This document shows positions 51,124 to 59,536 of a DNA stretch of 64,000 nucleotides, one piece after another. The stretch's first letter is position 1. Each line of letters begins with the position of its first letter. The notes beneath the pieces were generated by a model. The model saw nothing but the letters and a program-made list of their open reading frames with translations. It searched no databases and had not been told where the DNA came from. Position numbers and translations under genes: made by a program. Origin of the DNA: Candidatus Mycobacterium methanotrophicum (GTDB lineage Bacteria > Actinomycetota > Actinomycetes > Mycobacteriales > Mycobacteriaceae); NCBI RefSeq assembly GCF_023515995.1, contig NZ_CP097320.1:4154001-4218000 (forward strand). The letters run 5' to 3'.

Positions 51124-51140
51124 ACATCCGACGCTCTTTC

Positions 51141-51359
51141 GGTGGCGCGGAGCGGTTTCCCACCAGCGTCACGCCGCGGACGGCGCATCGCGTGGTCGTC
51201 CGGGTAGACGAAACGACCGGCAAAATACGCCAGCGAAAAGTCCGACGACGTCGACTCCTGTGCGACCAAGGCGGACTCGCCGGTGGCTACGCCCTCGTTA
51301 ATGATGGCCCAGCGTTCGCATCCCAGCTTGCCGCGGCGTTGCTGGGCGACAGCGCATAG
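51141..51359 (+). pseudogene. 3' relic of a second Rep-like gene
   Basis: Reads FPTSVTPRTAHRVVVRVDE, then KVRRRRLLCDQGGLAGGYAL and VNDGPAFASQLAAALLG. This is clearly related to the C-terminus of the Rep-like protein ending at 53741 (FPTAVVPRTATRL; VRRRRILCNQGGLAGGYAL; VNDGPGFAAQLARGL). Only the last 60-70 residues remain. Confidence 0.75.
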
Positions 51360-51378
51360 TCCAACGCCTCACCGTCCT

Positions 51379-51406
51379 TTCGTAACTTTCGTAACTGTGC
51401 TATGAT
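51379..51406 (+). promoter_or_regulatory. Putative antitoxin promoter with tandem 9-bp repeat
   Basis: TTCGTAACT occurs twice head to tail (51379-51387, 51388-51396), directly followed by a good -10 box, TATGAT (51401-51406). Repeats in this place suit binding of the HTH antitoxin encoded 40 bp downstream. Confidence 0.5.
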
Positions 51407-51445
51407 CGGTTGAGTTCCGAGGGTGGGATGAAAGGAAGTGAGACC

Positions 51446-51949
51446 ATGAGCACCGCCTCCGCGGAGATAGTCAGCCCGGTTCCGGCCGATGCCCATGGGC
51501 TTGCCAATGTCTTGAGCTTCATCGAGGCGCACGAGGTCCGTCACGGAACCTCTCCTGACCCTGCCTTCTTCCTGTCCGGCGCGGGCGAACACGATCGTGT
51601 CGAACTGACCGAGCAGCTTTACGAGGTCCTCAAGCGTGTCGCCCAAGCACTCAGCCATGGCCAGTCGATCAGCATCCTGACCCGCGACCAGGAAATCTCC
51701 ACCCAGCAGGCCGCCGAGATCCTCGGCCTGAGCCGTCCCACGGTGGTTCGCCTCATCCAGGACGGCGAGTTACACGCGCACGTGCCTGGCGCAATCCGGC
51801 GCAAGCTGCGGCTTGCCGATGTCCTTGCCTACTGCGAGGCGCTTCGCGCTCGGCGCAACCAGTTCATCACCGAGAGCTCGGCGGAGTTCGCGGATGCCGA
51901 CGCCGACGAGGTCGCCGAGTTGCTCGCCGAGGCAAAACGCAAGCGTTGA
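51446..51949 (+). CDS. HTH antitoxin, partner of the PIN toxin
   Basis: 167 residues. An N-terminal helical region, then an excisionase/MerR-like helix-turn-helix STQQAAEILGLSRPTVVRLI at about 92-111 with GELHAHVPGAIRRKL as wing. The acidic C-terminal tail (EFADADADEVAELLAEA) probably wraps the toxin. ATG 51446 has AAAGGAAGTGAGACC upstream; two earlier in-frame ATGs are less likely. The PIN gene follows after 30 bp. This HTH-PIN pairing is known among actinobacterial type II toxin-antitoxin loci. Confidence 0.85.
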   Translation: MSTASAEIVSPVPADAHGLANVLSFIEAHEVRHGTSPDPAFFLSGAGEHDRVELTEQLYEVLKRVAQALSHGQSISILTRDQEISTQQAAEILGLSRPTVVRLIQDGELHAHVPGAIRRKLRLADVLAYCEALRARRNQFITESSAEFADADADEVAELLAEAKRKR

Positions 51950-51979
51950 CCGTCTACGGCGTCTGAAAGACTCGCCCAC

Positions 51980-52576
51980 GTGTATCGCGCTGTCCTCGAC
52001 ACCTGTGCCCTTGTGCCGAGCCTTCAGCGCGACTTCCTGCTGCAGCTGGCCACCGAGGAAGCTTACGCGCCCGTGTGGGGGTCTGGGATCCTGTTCGAGC
52101 TGGACTACGTACTCGCCGGCCTGCACGACAAGCGCGGAATCGCTGACAGCGTCACGCGCCGACTGCACCTTTTCGACCAGCTGAAGCAGGCTTTTCCGGG
52201 CTCAGAGGTTCACGCCTCCAAAGACCGCGAGTACAGCTACGGCCTCAACGACGCCGATGACGGCCACGTCGCGCACGCGGCGATCATCGGCAAAGCCGAC
52301 GCCATCGTCACCGACGATCGCCGCGCCGGGTTCAGGACAGCGAGTGTTCTCGTGGAAGCCGGCATCGAAACCGTGTACCCACATCAGCTCGCCGCCAACA
52401 CCGTCTCAGCGCACCCGCACGCAGGAGTGCGTGCCTTGCGAGAGATGTCGAATCGCCGGACCAACCCGCCACAGACCGTGGAACAGATCCTCGACCTGCT
52501 GGTAACACGGCACAAGATGGCCGAGGTCGCCGAGATCCTGCTGCCGCTGCTGGTGGGAGATGCGCGACCGGGCTAA
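51980..52576 (+). CDS. PIN-domain ribonuclease toxin
   Basis: 198 residues, GTG 51980. PIN acidic residues are visible: Asp7 (AVLDTCAL), Glu40 (ILFELDYV), Asp94 (DADDGHVAHAA) and Asp112-113 (IVTDDRR). It expects a metal-dependent RNase cutting tRNA or mRNA when free of antitoxin. Longer than VapC (about 130 residues) because of a C-terminal helical extension, as in the HTH-partnered class. The rep-like gene starts inside its 3' end (17-bp overlap). Confidence 0.88.
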   Translation: MYRAVLDTCALVPSLQRDFLLQLATEEAYAPVWGSGILFELDYVLAGLHDKRGIADSVTRRLHLFDQLKQAFPGSEVHASKDREYSYGLNDADDGHVAHAAIIGKADAIVTDDRRAGFRTASVLVEAGIETVYPHQLAANTVSAHPHAGVRALREMSNRRTNPPQTVEQILDLLVTRHKMAEVAEILLPLLVGDARPG

Positions 52577-53741
52577 CCAGCGGCGCAGGCCCGGGCGTCG
52601 CGGCACCGAACCTGAATCGGGACGGTTTCGCATCAACGTCGGTCCTGGCGTCGTACGACTCGGCTGGACCAATCCTGTCCGGGCCGAGAAAACAGCAGAA
52701 CGGGCCGTCGGTCATCACCATCGTGACGTTGACGACGCGAAGCTGCACGTCAGAAATGATCTCGCCCTCACAGCCGGGGACCGTGATCGCTCCGTCGTGT
52801 CTTCGACACGACGGAGCGATTCGGCGGCCGACTACCGCGGCGCTGGCGCTGTCATCACCGAGTGGTCCCGCAAATCACGGTCAGCGATGTGCCGTACCTT
52901 CGCCGAACTCGACTACAGCCCGCTGGTGGAGTCCCGTCGAGTCCCAGCGATGGTCACGCTCACCTACCCCGGAGACTGGGAGGCCGTCGCGCCGGACGGG
53001 GCGAGCGTGAAGCGGCATATGGTGTTGTGGCGCAAACGATTTGAACGTGAGTACGGCGAGCCGGCCCGCTACATCTGGAAATTGGAATTTCAGCGGCGCG
53101 GAGCTCGGCACATCCATCTATGGATGGCGCCGCCGACGTCACCCGGCCGTTCCGGTCGCGGCTTCGCGCATTGGCTGTCCGAGTCCTGGGCTCAGGTTGT
53201 CGACCACCCTGACGCCGAGCAGAAGGCACGGCATCTTCTCGCCGGCACCGCCATCGACGTGCGCAACGGGTTGAAAGCCTGCGACCCGAAACGGCTGGCC
53301 ATCTACTTCATCAAGCACTCATCGCCAAACCTGCACGGCGACAAGGAATACCAACACATCGTGCCCGAACTGTGGCGACAGCCCGGCCGCGGCCCTGGAC
53401 GATTCTGGGGTGTCTACGGACTCAAGAAGGCCATTGCCGTTGTGGATGTTGCACAGGACGCCTACCTGGCAGCTCGCCGGATCGTGCGGCGCTGGTCGCG
53501 CAACCAAGCGGTGTATGGCAATTCATCCACTCGCTTCCCCACCGCCGTGGTGCCGCGCACAGCCACGCGCCTGGTCCCCCGTCTCTGCAGTGACACCTGC
53601 ATCGTGGTGCATCGGCGGGTTCGGCGGCGGCGAATACTCTGTAATCAGGGCGGACTGGCCGGCGGATACGCGCTCGTGAATGACGGACCGGGCTTCGCCG
53701 CGCAGCTCGCGCGCGGTCTCGTAAATCTTACGCGTACTTGA
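52560..53741 (+). CDS. Rolling-circle replication initiator-like protein (HUH endonuclease)
   Basis: 393 residues. The conserved core is MVTLTYPGDWEAVAPDGASV, KLEFQRRGARHIHLWMAPP with the HUH motif His184-x-His186, and KRLAIYFIKHSSP with a Tyr/Lys pair (Tyr249, Lys252) placed as the nicking motif. EYQHIVPELWRQPGRGPGRF and the C-terminal VNDGPGFAAQL block are family features. Such proteins initiate rolling-circle replication of actinobacterial plasmids or filamentous-phage-like elements. ATG 52560 overlaps the PIN gene. No integrase or single-strand origin was recognised, so it may be a domesticated or degraded element. Confidence 0.8.
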   Translation: MRDRANQRRRPGRRGTEPESGRFRINVGPGVVRLGWTNPVRAEKTAERAVGHHHRDVDDAKLHVRNDLALTAGDRDRSVVSSTRRSDSAADYRGAGAVITEWSRKSRSAMCRTFAELDYSPLVESRRVPAMVTLTYPGDWEAVAPDGASVKRHMVLWRKRFEREYGEPARYIWKLEFQRRGARHIHLWMAPPTSPGRSGRGFAHWLSESWAQVVDHPDAEQKARHLLAGTAIDVRNGLKACDPKRLAIYFIKHSSPNLHGDKEYQHIVPELWRQPGRGPGRFWGVYGLKKAIAVVDVAQDAYLAARRIVRRWSRNQAVYGNSSTRFPTAVVPRTATRLVPRLCSDTCIVVHRRVRRRRILCNQGGLAGGYALVNDGPGFAAQLARGLVNLTRT

Positions 53742-53748
53742 TGATTGG

Positions 53749-54177
53749 CTAGATTCCGTCGGTCACCTCATCGGCGAGTTCGCGATCGACTCGCCTGATT
53801 GCGTCAGGAGTTTCGTCGATCATCCGCCATCTCAGATCTTCGATCGCGTCGCGGCGGGCGAATGCGATCTCAGCACTAATGTCTTCGTTGAGCGGCCGAC
53901 CACCGCAATCCAAGTAGCGATCGCGGCACAGCCGATCGGTGACGGTGTCGATTAAATCGTCGAAACTGGCACCAACGTCGTTAGCATCTCTGGATGCCTG
54001 CTCGGCAATGAACTCATCGCGCTGGCATTCCGTCCAAGCGGGCGGAAACTCCAACCGGGATCGATACAGGACCGCGATCGCCGCTTCCAACTCCTGGTAT
54101 CCGTAGTCCCCACCAGGCCGGCCCCATGAGGCGACGGCCTCGTCTGCAAAAGCCCCGAATTCGGGGTCACTGTCCAT
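53749..54177 (-). CDS. Hypothetical acidic protein
   Basis: 142 residues, very acidic, ATG 54175-54177. Helical throughout (ELEAAIAVLYRSRLEFPPAW; IEDLRWRMIDETPDAIRR). No domain recognised. It converges tail to tail with the Rep-like gene (7-bp gap). Confidence 0.6.
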   Translation of the reverse strand: MDSDPEFGAFADEAVASWGRPGGDYGYQELEAAIAVLYRSRLEFPPAWTECQRDEFIAEQASRDANDVGASFDDLIDTVTDRLCRDRYLDCGGRPLNEDISAEIAFARRDAIEDLRWRMIDETPDAIRRVDRELADEVTDGI

Positions 54178-54184
54178 GATTCAC

Positions 54185-54267
54185 GCTCCAACGACGGTAC
54201 CGGCGTGTATGCCGATGTGGTCATCATCTATCTGGGTACCGACAAATCGGGCGACCAACGTTGGAGC
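54185..54267. repeat. Nested inverted repeat upstream of the acidic-protein gene
   Basis: GCTCCAACG (54185-54193) is mirrored by CGTTGGAGC (54259-54267), and GGTACC occurs inside both arms (54196, about 54235). The pair flanks the promoter side of the leftward gene. It may be an operator or a mobile-element footprint. The rest up to 54418 holds no gene. Confidence 0.4.
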
Positions 54268-54418
54268 ACCGGAGGCGGTCAGGCCAGTCGTGCACGTAGC
54301 AAAGAACCCGGGTCAACCGCTAGGGGTCGAATACCGGGCTCTTCTGAGATCTCAACCAGAACATCCTTTGGGATGCGACTCTGGCCTTGTATAAAGCAGC
54401 CTATATGGCCGCTCGGTC

Positions 54419-55120
54419 TCAGATGCCTGCGTCGATGAACGCGTCGATCGCAGCGATGGCGTGCTTGATGTCGTAGACGACCACCAGCCCCGCGTTGCTC
54501 GGAACTGTCAGCCCGGTGTTGCCCTGGACCGCGCCACCCGTGATCTCGACGGCGATCCTGTGCTGTACGTAGGCGCTAACGACTCCGAGCACATGCCAGT
54601 TCGATCCAACCCCGCCGTGGCTGGCGAAGACGAGGGGGCCTCCAGAGAAGCCCGGCAGGTTGTGGCCGTCGATGATCCAGGCAACGACACCATTGAAGAT
54701 GGCCCGCTGTGACACGATGCCCCTCCGCACTGCCGGCAGACGGCCAGACAACGGGAGGGTGCCCGGCATCGGGTACCCGAGAAAGAACACCTCCTGGCTG
54801 AGCGCCAAGCTGTCTGCGGACGGCACTAGCAGCAAGTCGTCGCGGACGATCTTGTGATCACCGATGCTGAACACCGCGATGTCCGGTCCGTCATCGACCA
54901 GGGGAACGAACTCCATTGGCGCCTTGAGCTCCACGCTCAGCCCGTTTTCGCCGGTGAGTTCGAGCGTGTCGGCACCGTTCTTCGCCGCGGCGTCGACCAC
55001 GTGCTTCGCGGTGATCAGCCACTGCCGATCACGATGCGTCACAACGAAACAGGAGGCGGACCCGCCGGTGAATCCGACCTTGAACGTACGCATCCAACAC
55101 TGGACCGGAACCACTGACAT
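54419..55120 (-). CDS. Trypsin-like serine peptidase
   Basis: 233 residues from ATG 55118-55120 (MSVVPVQCWM). Chymotrypsin-fold catalytic triad: His40 in LITAKHVVD, Asp80 in DGPDIAVFSIG, Ser159 in LPGFSGGPLVF. There is no signal peptide or PDZ domain, so it may work inside the cell. The location among toxin-antitoxin and HEPN genes suggests a defence or signalling role. Small trypsin-like proteins of this kind are common in defence islands, but no specific system can be named. Confidence 0.85.
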   Translation of the reverse strand: MSVVPVQCWMRTFKVGFTGGSASCFVVTHRDRQWLITAKHVVDAAAKNGADTLELTGENGLSVELKAPMEFVPLVDDGPDIAVFSIGDHKIVRDDLLLVPSADSLALSQEVFFLGYPMPGTLPLSGRLPAVRRGIVSQRAIFNGVVAWIIDGHNLPGFSGGPLVFASHGGVGSNWHVLGVVSAYVQHRIAVEITGGAVQGNTGLTVPSNAGLVVVYDIKHAIAAIDAFIDAGI

Positions 55121-55360
55121 GGGCAGAGCGTAGGACCTCGCTCTGGCAAGCCCCGATTCACCATCGCGCACAGACAGCACATGCGCGCTTGCCCCGCCGC
55201 GTCACGCGGGATACCGATGTGGACATTGCCCGGAAGGTACGTCGGCGCCGACCCTTTGCAGCCGAGCGGCCTTGCCAACGGCTGCGCACTCGCAAGCGAC
55301 GCCCCAGCTCGCTTCACAGCTCGCGGCGGCATCGTCGGCAGGGCATGCGCCGCGGCAGAG

Positions 55361-55415
55361 CGTTCGGTTTATAGATCTATTCCGTAGCCAACGGAACTAT
55401 TTAATATCCCGAATA
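55361..55415. promoter_or_regulatory. 55-bp imperfect palindrome, operator copy 1
   Basis: Central TTCCGT-AGCCA-ACGGAA (55380-55396) inside a longer symmetric frame beginning CGTTCGG and ending CCCGAATA. It closely resembles the second copy at 55468-55522. Both lie before the AbiEi-like gene. Confidence 0.7.
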
Positions 55416-55467
55416 AATGCGCGTGTAGCTGCGCAGACTGCTGGTAATGACATGGGCAGATGCGAAG

Positions 55468-55522
55468 TGTTCGGATAAATATCTTGTTCCGTAACCATCG
55501 GAACATGTATATTTCCCGAACA
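55468..55522. promoter_or_regulatory. 55-bp imperfect palindrome, operator copy 2
   Basis: Central GTTCCG-TAACCAT-CGGAAC (55486-55504), outer arms TGTTCGG and CCCGAACA. The right end reaches the ribosome site CAGGAGA of the gene starting at 55532, so occupancy would block expression. Confidence 0.75.
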
Positions 55523-55531
55523 GGAGACTCT

Positions 55532-56620
55532 ATGACTAAACCAACCACCACACCGCCGAACTCGGAAGCAGAGATCCTGACCGAGTGCACCGAGCTGCTG
55601 CGCAATCGCCTGCCTGACAACTGGCGCGTTGACGTTCAGCGACCGCCGACGGACGCTGCGATCGACGCGATACTCGCGCTTACCGCACCTTCAGGCGAGC
55701 AGGTTCGTTTCCTCGTGGGGGTGAAGAGGCTGCTCGTCAGCCGCGACATTCCCAAGGTCTCTGACCAGTTGCGGTGGGCGGCAGATCGCGAGCTCATCGA
55801 CACCAAGACCATGGTCATGTCGCGATACCTCGCTCCCCCGATTCGCGATCGGCTGTCGGAAGGTGCCATGTCATTCATCGACGCCACCGGCAACATTCTG
55901 GTCCAGTCATCGCGTCCCGCGCTGTACGTTCGCGACCGGGGCGCCGACAAAGATCCCTGGCGAAGCCCGGGTCGGCCACGCGGATCACTGGCGGGTGAGC
56001 CAGCCGCTCGTGTAGTTCGGGCGCTCATAGCAGGGCGGGGTCCATGGTCGGCACGCGATCTCGTCAGTGCCTCCGGAGCATCTACCGGCGCAACGTACCG
56101 GGTGTTGGAGTTCCTTCAAGAAGAGGGACTGGTGCAGAAAACGGGCAAAGACTACGTCCTAGAGGACTGGCCGAAGCTCCTACGCCGATGGAGTCGCGAC
56201 TACAGCTTCTTCCGCAACAACCGAACGTCGAGCTACATCGAGCCTCGCGGTTTAGAAGCGCTGCAGAGCAAGGCTGCCAACTCCCGGTACTCACAGTACG
56301 CGATAACCGGAACGATCGCGGCAGCACAGTGGGCACCATACGCTCCCGCCCGCGCGGCGATGGTCTACGTCGATGATGCGGCGCGCGCAGCGAACGAATG
56401 GGGACTACGGCCAGCGGAGAAAGGCGCGAACGTGATCCTTGCCGAACCTAAATACGACGTCGTGTTCAGCGGAGCCAGTACCAATCGCGAGGGCGCGGTC
56501 ATTGTCGCGGTTGAACAGGCGGCAGTAGATCTACTCACGGGTCCAGGCCGAAACCCTTCCGAGGGAGAGGAACTCATCTCATGGATGGAGCGCAACGAAA
56601 GTGCTTGGCGCCGTGGATGA
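55532..56620 (+). CDS. AbiEi-like antitoxin / transcriptional regulator
   Basis: 362 residues. N-terminal 130 residues look like a nuclease-fold remnant (VRFLVGVKRLLVSRDIPKV); a winged helix follows at about 165-200 (WSARDLVSASGASTGATYRV, LEFLQEEGLVQKTG). The C-terminal half (EPRGLEALQSKA; YAITGTIAAAQWAPYAP; GANVILAEPKYDVVF) is shared with proteins annotated as AbiEi-type antitoxins. ATG 55532 has CAGGAGACTCT upstream. It overlaps the nucleotidyltransferase gene by about 20 nt. Likely autoregulator through the two upstream palindromes. Confidence 0.75.
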   Translation: MTKPTTTPPNSEAEILTECTELLRNRLPDNWRVDVQRPPTDAAIDAILALTAPSGEQVRFLVGVKRLLVSRDIPKVSDQLRWAADRELIDTKTMVMSRYLAPPIRDRLSEGAMSFIDATGNILVQSSRPALYVRDRGADKDPWRSPGRPRGSLAGEPAARVVRALIAGRGPWSARDLVSASGASTGATYRVLEFLQEEGLVQKTGKDYVLEDWPKLLRRWSRDYSFFRNNRTSSYIEPRGLEALQSKAANSRYSQYAITGTIAAAQWAPYAPARAAMVYVDDAARAANEWGLRPAEKGANVILAEPKYDVVFSGASTNREGAVIVAVEQAAVDLLTGPGRNPSEGEELISWMERNESAWRRG

Positions 56621-57437
56621 TTTACTCATCAAAGCCCGTTCAGCCCTGCTGGACGCGCTCGAAGCCCTGACCGAGCAACACGATTCGATCGTCGTGGTCG
56701 GCGCGCAGGCCATCTATCTGCACAGTGGTCACGCAGACGTTGCGATCGCCGAGGCAACGAAGGACAGCGACCTGGCGGTCGACCCGCGGGGACTCCCCGA
56801 AGAGCCACTTCTTGAAGAAGCGATGAAACGAGCTGGCTTCTACCCGAACGTGAACGGGCAGCCTGGAGCATGGCTAAACCCGGCAGGCATCCCGGTCGAT
56901 CTGATGGTTCCAGATGCGTTGTCGCAAGGCGGTAGGTCTCATCGCGGCGCACGAATCCCACCCCACTCCAACCAAGCAACAAGGCGGACCGTCGGGTTGG
57001 AAGCCGCCGTTGTAGACAACGACCTCCGTACGATATCTGCGCTCAACCCTAACGACACAAGGACTTTCGAAGCCCGAGTTGCCGGGCCAGCCGCACTCTT
57101 GATTGCGAAAGTCCACAAGATCCACGAACGGCGCAACCAACCTGACCGCCTGAACGATAAGGACGCTCACGATATCTACCGCCTGCTTGTGGCAACAACC
57201 GACACGGCGGCACTCGGCTCAAGCTTTCAGCGCCTACTATCCGAGCCGATCTCCAAGACGGTGGCCGAGCAGGACCTCGATTGGCTGCGACCTCTTTTCG
57301 CCGACGGCCCCGATGCACTTGGATCCGTCATGGCAGGTCGGGCAGAGGAAGGGATCGGAGACCCCGACCTGGTGGCAGCTTCTGTTGCCGCGCTTGCAGC
57401 TGATGTGCTCGCTGCCGTCGCGGATGCGTCCAGGTAA
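56601..57437 (+). CDS. Nucleotidyltransferase toxin, AbiEii-like
   Basis: 278 residues. IVVVGAQAIYLHSGH followed by TKDSDLAVDP is the nucleotidyltransferase pattern (GxxA-x-LH ... TxDxDL) of AbiEii/MenT-type toxins. A helical C-terminal domain follows (KVHKIHERRNQPDRLNDKDAH). Such toxins add nucleotides to tRNA 3' ends or other targets. Start GTG 56601 (a second in-frame GTG at 56613); both lie inside the antitoxin gene, indicating coupling. The substrate is not predictable. Confidence 0.75.
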   Translation: MLGAVDDLLIKARSALLDALEALTEQHDSIVVVGAQAIYLHSGHADVAIAEATKDSDLAVDPRGLPEEPLLEEAMKRAGFYPNVNGQPGAWLNPAGIPVDLMVPDALSQGGRSHRGARIPPHSNQATRRTVGLEAAVVDNDLRTISALNPNDTRTFEARVAGPAALLIAKVHKIHERRNQPDRLNDKDAHDIYRLLVATTDTAALGSSFQRLLSEPISKTVAEQDLDWLRPLFADGPDALGSVMAGRAEEGIGDPDLVAASVAALAADVLAAVADASR

Positions 57438-57604
57438 CCACCCAAGAGCGAGGGCTACGTGCGTCGTACTCGGCGAGCAATCACCGCAGGTCTGCGGGCA
57501 GGGTCTTCGGGAGCTTCAACAGATCCGCCTTTCCCTTGTCGGTGAACCCACCGATGAACACGGGGAAGTGCAGCCTGTGGGCCAGTTGCACGACAAGCAC
57601 GGGA

Positions 57605-58035
57605 TCAGCAGCAACAGCGCGAGTCGAGATGCTCACGGACAACCGCGAGGTCCCGTGCGCGGTTACGGGCGATCCGCTTCGACTTCACCGTGAAGGCGGA
57701 CTTCTCGATCACGATGAGCTGCATCCCGTGTTCGGGATCTCGGTGCGCTTGCGTTCGTCGTAGCGGCGGCGTTGCTCGGCGCGGCCGACCCCGGAAACTG
57801 TCTGGCGCCGGTCGAAGAACTCCACCGCTTCTGAGTGCTGCTCCTCCTGGAACTCCACGACGAGCCCCAGGCTGGGCCAGTACCCGTCGACGGGGAGCTC
57901 CATACCGCGCGGTCGCGACGGTGACGGATCTCCGCGGAGCCAGTCGAACCGCTGCTGGCGCCGTCCCCGAATCCCGAGGACCTCGTCGCACAGGTCGAGG
58001 ACGTAGTGCTCGTCGGAGTCCGCGCGGCTGGCCAT
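57605..58035 (-). pseudogene. Hypothetical gene broken by one frameshift
   Basis: From ATG 58033-58035: YVLDLCDEVLGIRGRRQQRF, DWLRGDPSPSRPRGMELPVD, SLGLVVEFQEEQHSEAVEFF, then KRTEIP. After a one-base shift near 57735 comes EHGMQLIVIEKSAFTVKSKR and ARDLAVVREHL. The parts join perfectly if one C is added to the CCC run, so this is a recent lesion or a sequencing error. The family is known to me only as hypothetical (VDxYWPxLxLVVEY), with an endonuclease-like E-x-Q/E strand. Confidence 0.65.
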
Positions 58036-58093
58036 TGCGCGATCATCGGACCGGTACCCACCCGGTTGCCCACCCCCCGCGGAATCACGCCGC

Positions 58094-59530
58094 GTGCCGC
58101 CCAGAGCTGTCACCACCGAGCAATACGCTGATCCGGTGGATCCGCGGCCGATCACGCTGAGCGACATCGACACGACCCGTGCGCTTCGCACAGACGACGA
58201 GCTTCTTCGCCTCGTCGCGGCGATCCACCGCTCCCGGGCCGAGGCCCAGGAAACGAACTGGCTGGAGTGGAAGAGCACCCTGGACCTCAGCACCGCCGCG
58301 GGCAAGTTCGCAGTTGCCAAGGCGGTCCTCGGGTTCGCCAACCGGTCCGTCGAAGATGCTCGGCTCCACTGCGGCGGCGTCGCCTACATGGTGGTGGGCG
58401 TGGAACCCGGCGCCGCGGCTGGGATCCCTGCCATCGACCACGCCAACCTCACGCCGGGGATCAAGACGTACGCATCCACCCCTCGGTTCACGCCGCGCAC
58501 GATCCGGTTCGAAGGCGTCGAGGTGCTCGTCGTGGTCGTCGAAGCGCCTGAGTCCGGCGACCCGCAGCACACGCTGCAGAAGCAGTACGACAAGTTCCAC
58601 GCCGGGATCGCCTTCCACCGCGGGGCAGGGCGCACGGCGCCGGCGGGTCCTAAGGAGGTTGAGATGCTCGGCCACCGTCTCCTGCAGGGCGCGCAGCGGC
58701 AAGAACTGGACCTGACGCCGACGGCCACCGCGGACCCGCTCATCCGGCTCAGCATCGAGCGCGAACAACTTGAGGACTGGCTGTGTCGGCACGAGACGTA
58801 CGTCCGGGCCAACAGCGGAAAGCCCGCGGATCGGCCACCGCCGCGCCCCAAGCCGCAGCCCAATCCGGCCCGCCCAGTCTGGGCCGCGTACGAAACGTTC
58901 AGCTCACTCGGTGACATCACCGGGCCGCTGGGGATGCTCCGGTACGCCGACCCCAAGGACGCCGAGGAGTTCGACAGCCGTGTCGCCAACTACCTCACCA
59001 AGCTGCGCAGCCGGCTGATGGATCACGTGCTCCGTCAGATCGTCAACGACGATGACGCGAACACCGTGTGCTTCCAGGTCGGCAACGACACCGACGACCC
59101 GGTCTCCCGTGTGCAGCTGATGGTCCGCATCCGCAAGGGCGGGGTTCTGGTCCGCACCTATCCACCGAGTGTCCGTGACCTTCCCCCGCTGCCGAAGTGG
59201 CCGGACCCCCTGGACCAGATGCGTGCGAACGCTCTCGCCAGCATGACTACGGCGCAGGTCCCCGACTTCCTCCCGCACGCTGGGGCCGTCTCCGACAAGG
59301 GTGATGTCTTCGAGGTCACCTGGGACGTCGGTGATCTCCGGCCGCGCGAGCGGTCCGGCGACTTCACCGTCACGGTCGTCGCCGGTACCAAAGCGCCCGA
59401 GGAGATCACCGTGGAGATGACCGTCAGTGCGATGGACCGCCGTGGCACCCGGACGAAGACCGAGCAGTTGACGGTCGCAGCGGAGGCGTGGACCCTCGAC
59501 GATTTCTACGACGCGGAGCCGGAGGACTGA
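58094..59530 (+). CDS. Schlafen/AlbA_2-domain protein
   Basis: 478 residues. Residues about 50-130 form an AlbA_2 (divergent AAA/Schlafen) domain: ETNWLEWKSTLDLSTAAGKF, AKAVLGFANRS, GGVAYMVVGVEPGAAAGI. A middle region (PKEVEMLGHRLLQGAQRQEL) and a Pro-rich hinge (PPPRPKPQPNP) follow, then a C-terminal beta-rich domain (VFEVTWDVGDLRPRERSGDF). Start GTG 58094, or GTG 58136. It ends 6 bp from the end of the convergent HEPN-like gene. Schlafen-type domains are frequent in anti-phage genes; the exact activity is unknown. Confidence 0.8.
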   Translation: MPPRAVTTEQYADPVDPRPITLSDIDTTRALRTDDELLRLVAAIHRSRAEAQETNWLEWKSTLDLSTAAGKFAVAKAVLGFANRSVEDARLHCGGVAYMVVGVEPGAAAGIPAIDHANLTPGIKTYASTPRFTPRTIRFEGVEVLVVVVEAPESGDPQHTLQKQYDKFHAGIAFHRGAGRTAPAGPKEVEMLGHRLLQGAQRQELDLTPTATADPLIRLSIEREQLEDWLCRHETYVRANSGKPADRPPPRPKPQPNPARPVWAAYETFSSLGDITGPLGMLRYADPKDAEEFDSRVANYLTKLRSRLMDHVLRQIVNDDDANTVCFQVGNDTDDPVSRVQLMVRIRKGGVLVRTYPPSVRDLPPLPKWPDPLDQMRANALASMTTAQVPDFLPHAGAVSDKGDVFEVTWDVGDLRPRERSGDFTVTVVAGTKAPEEITVEMTVSAMDRRGTRTKTEQLTVAAEAWTLDDFYDAEPED

Positions 59531-59536
59531 CCGGCT

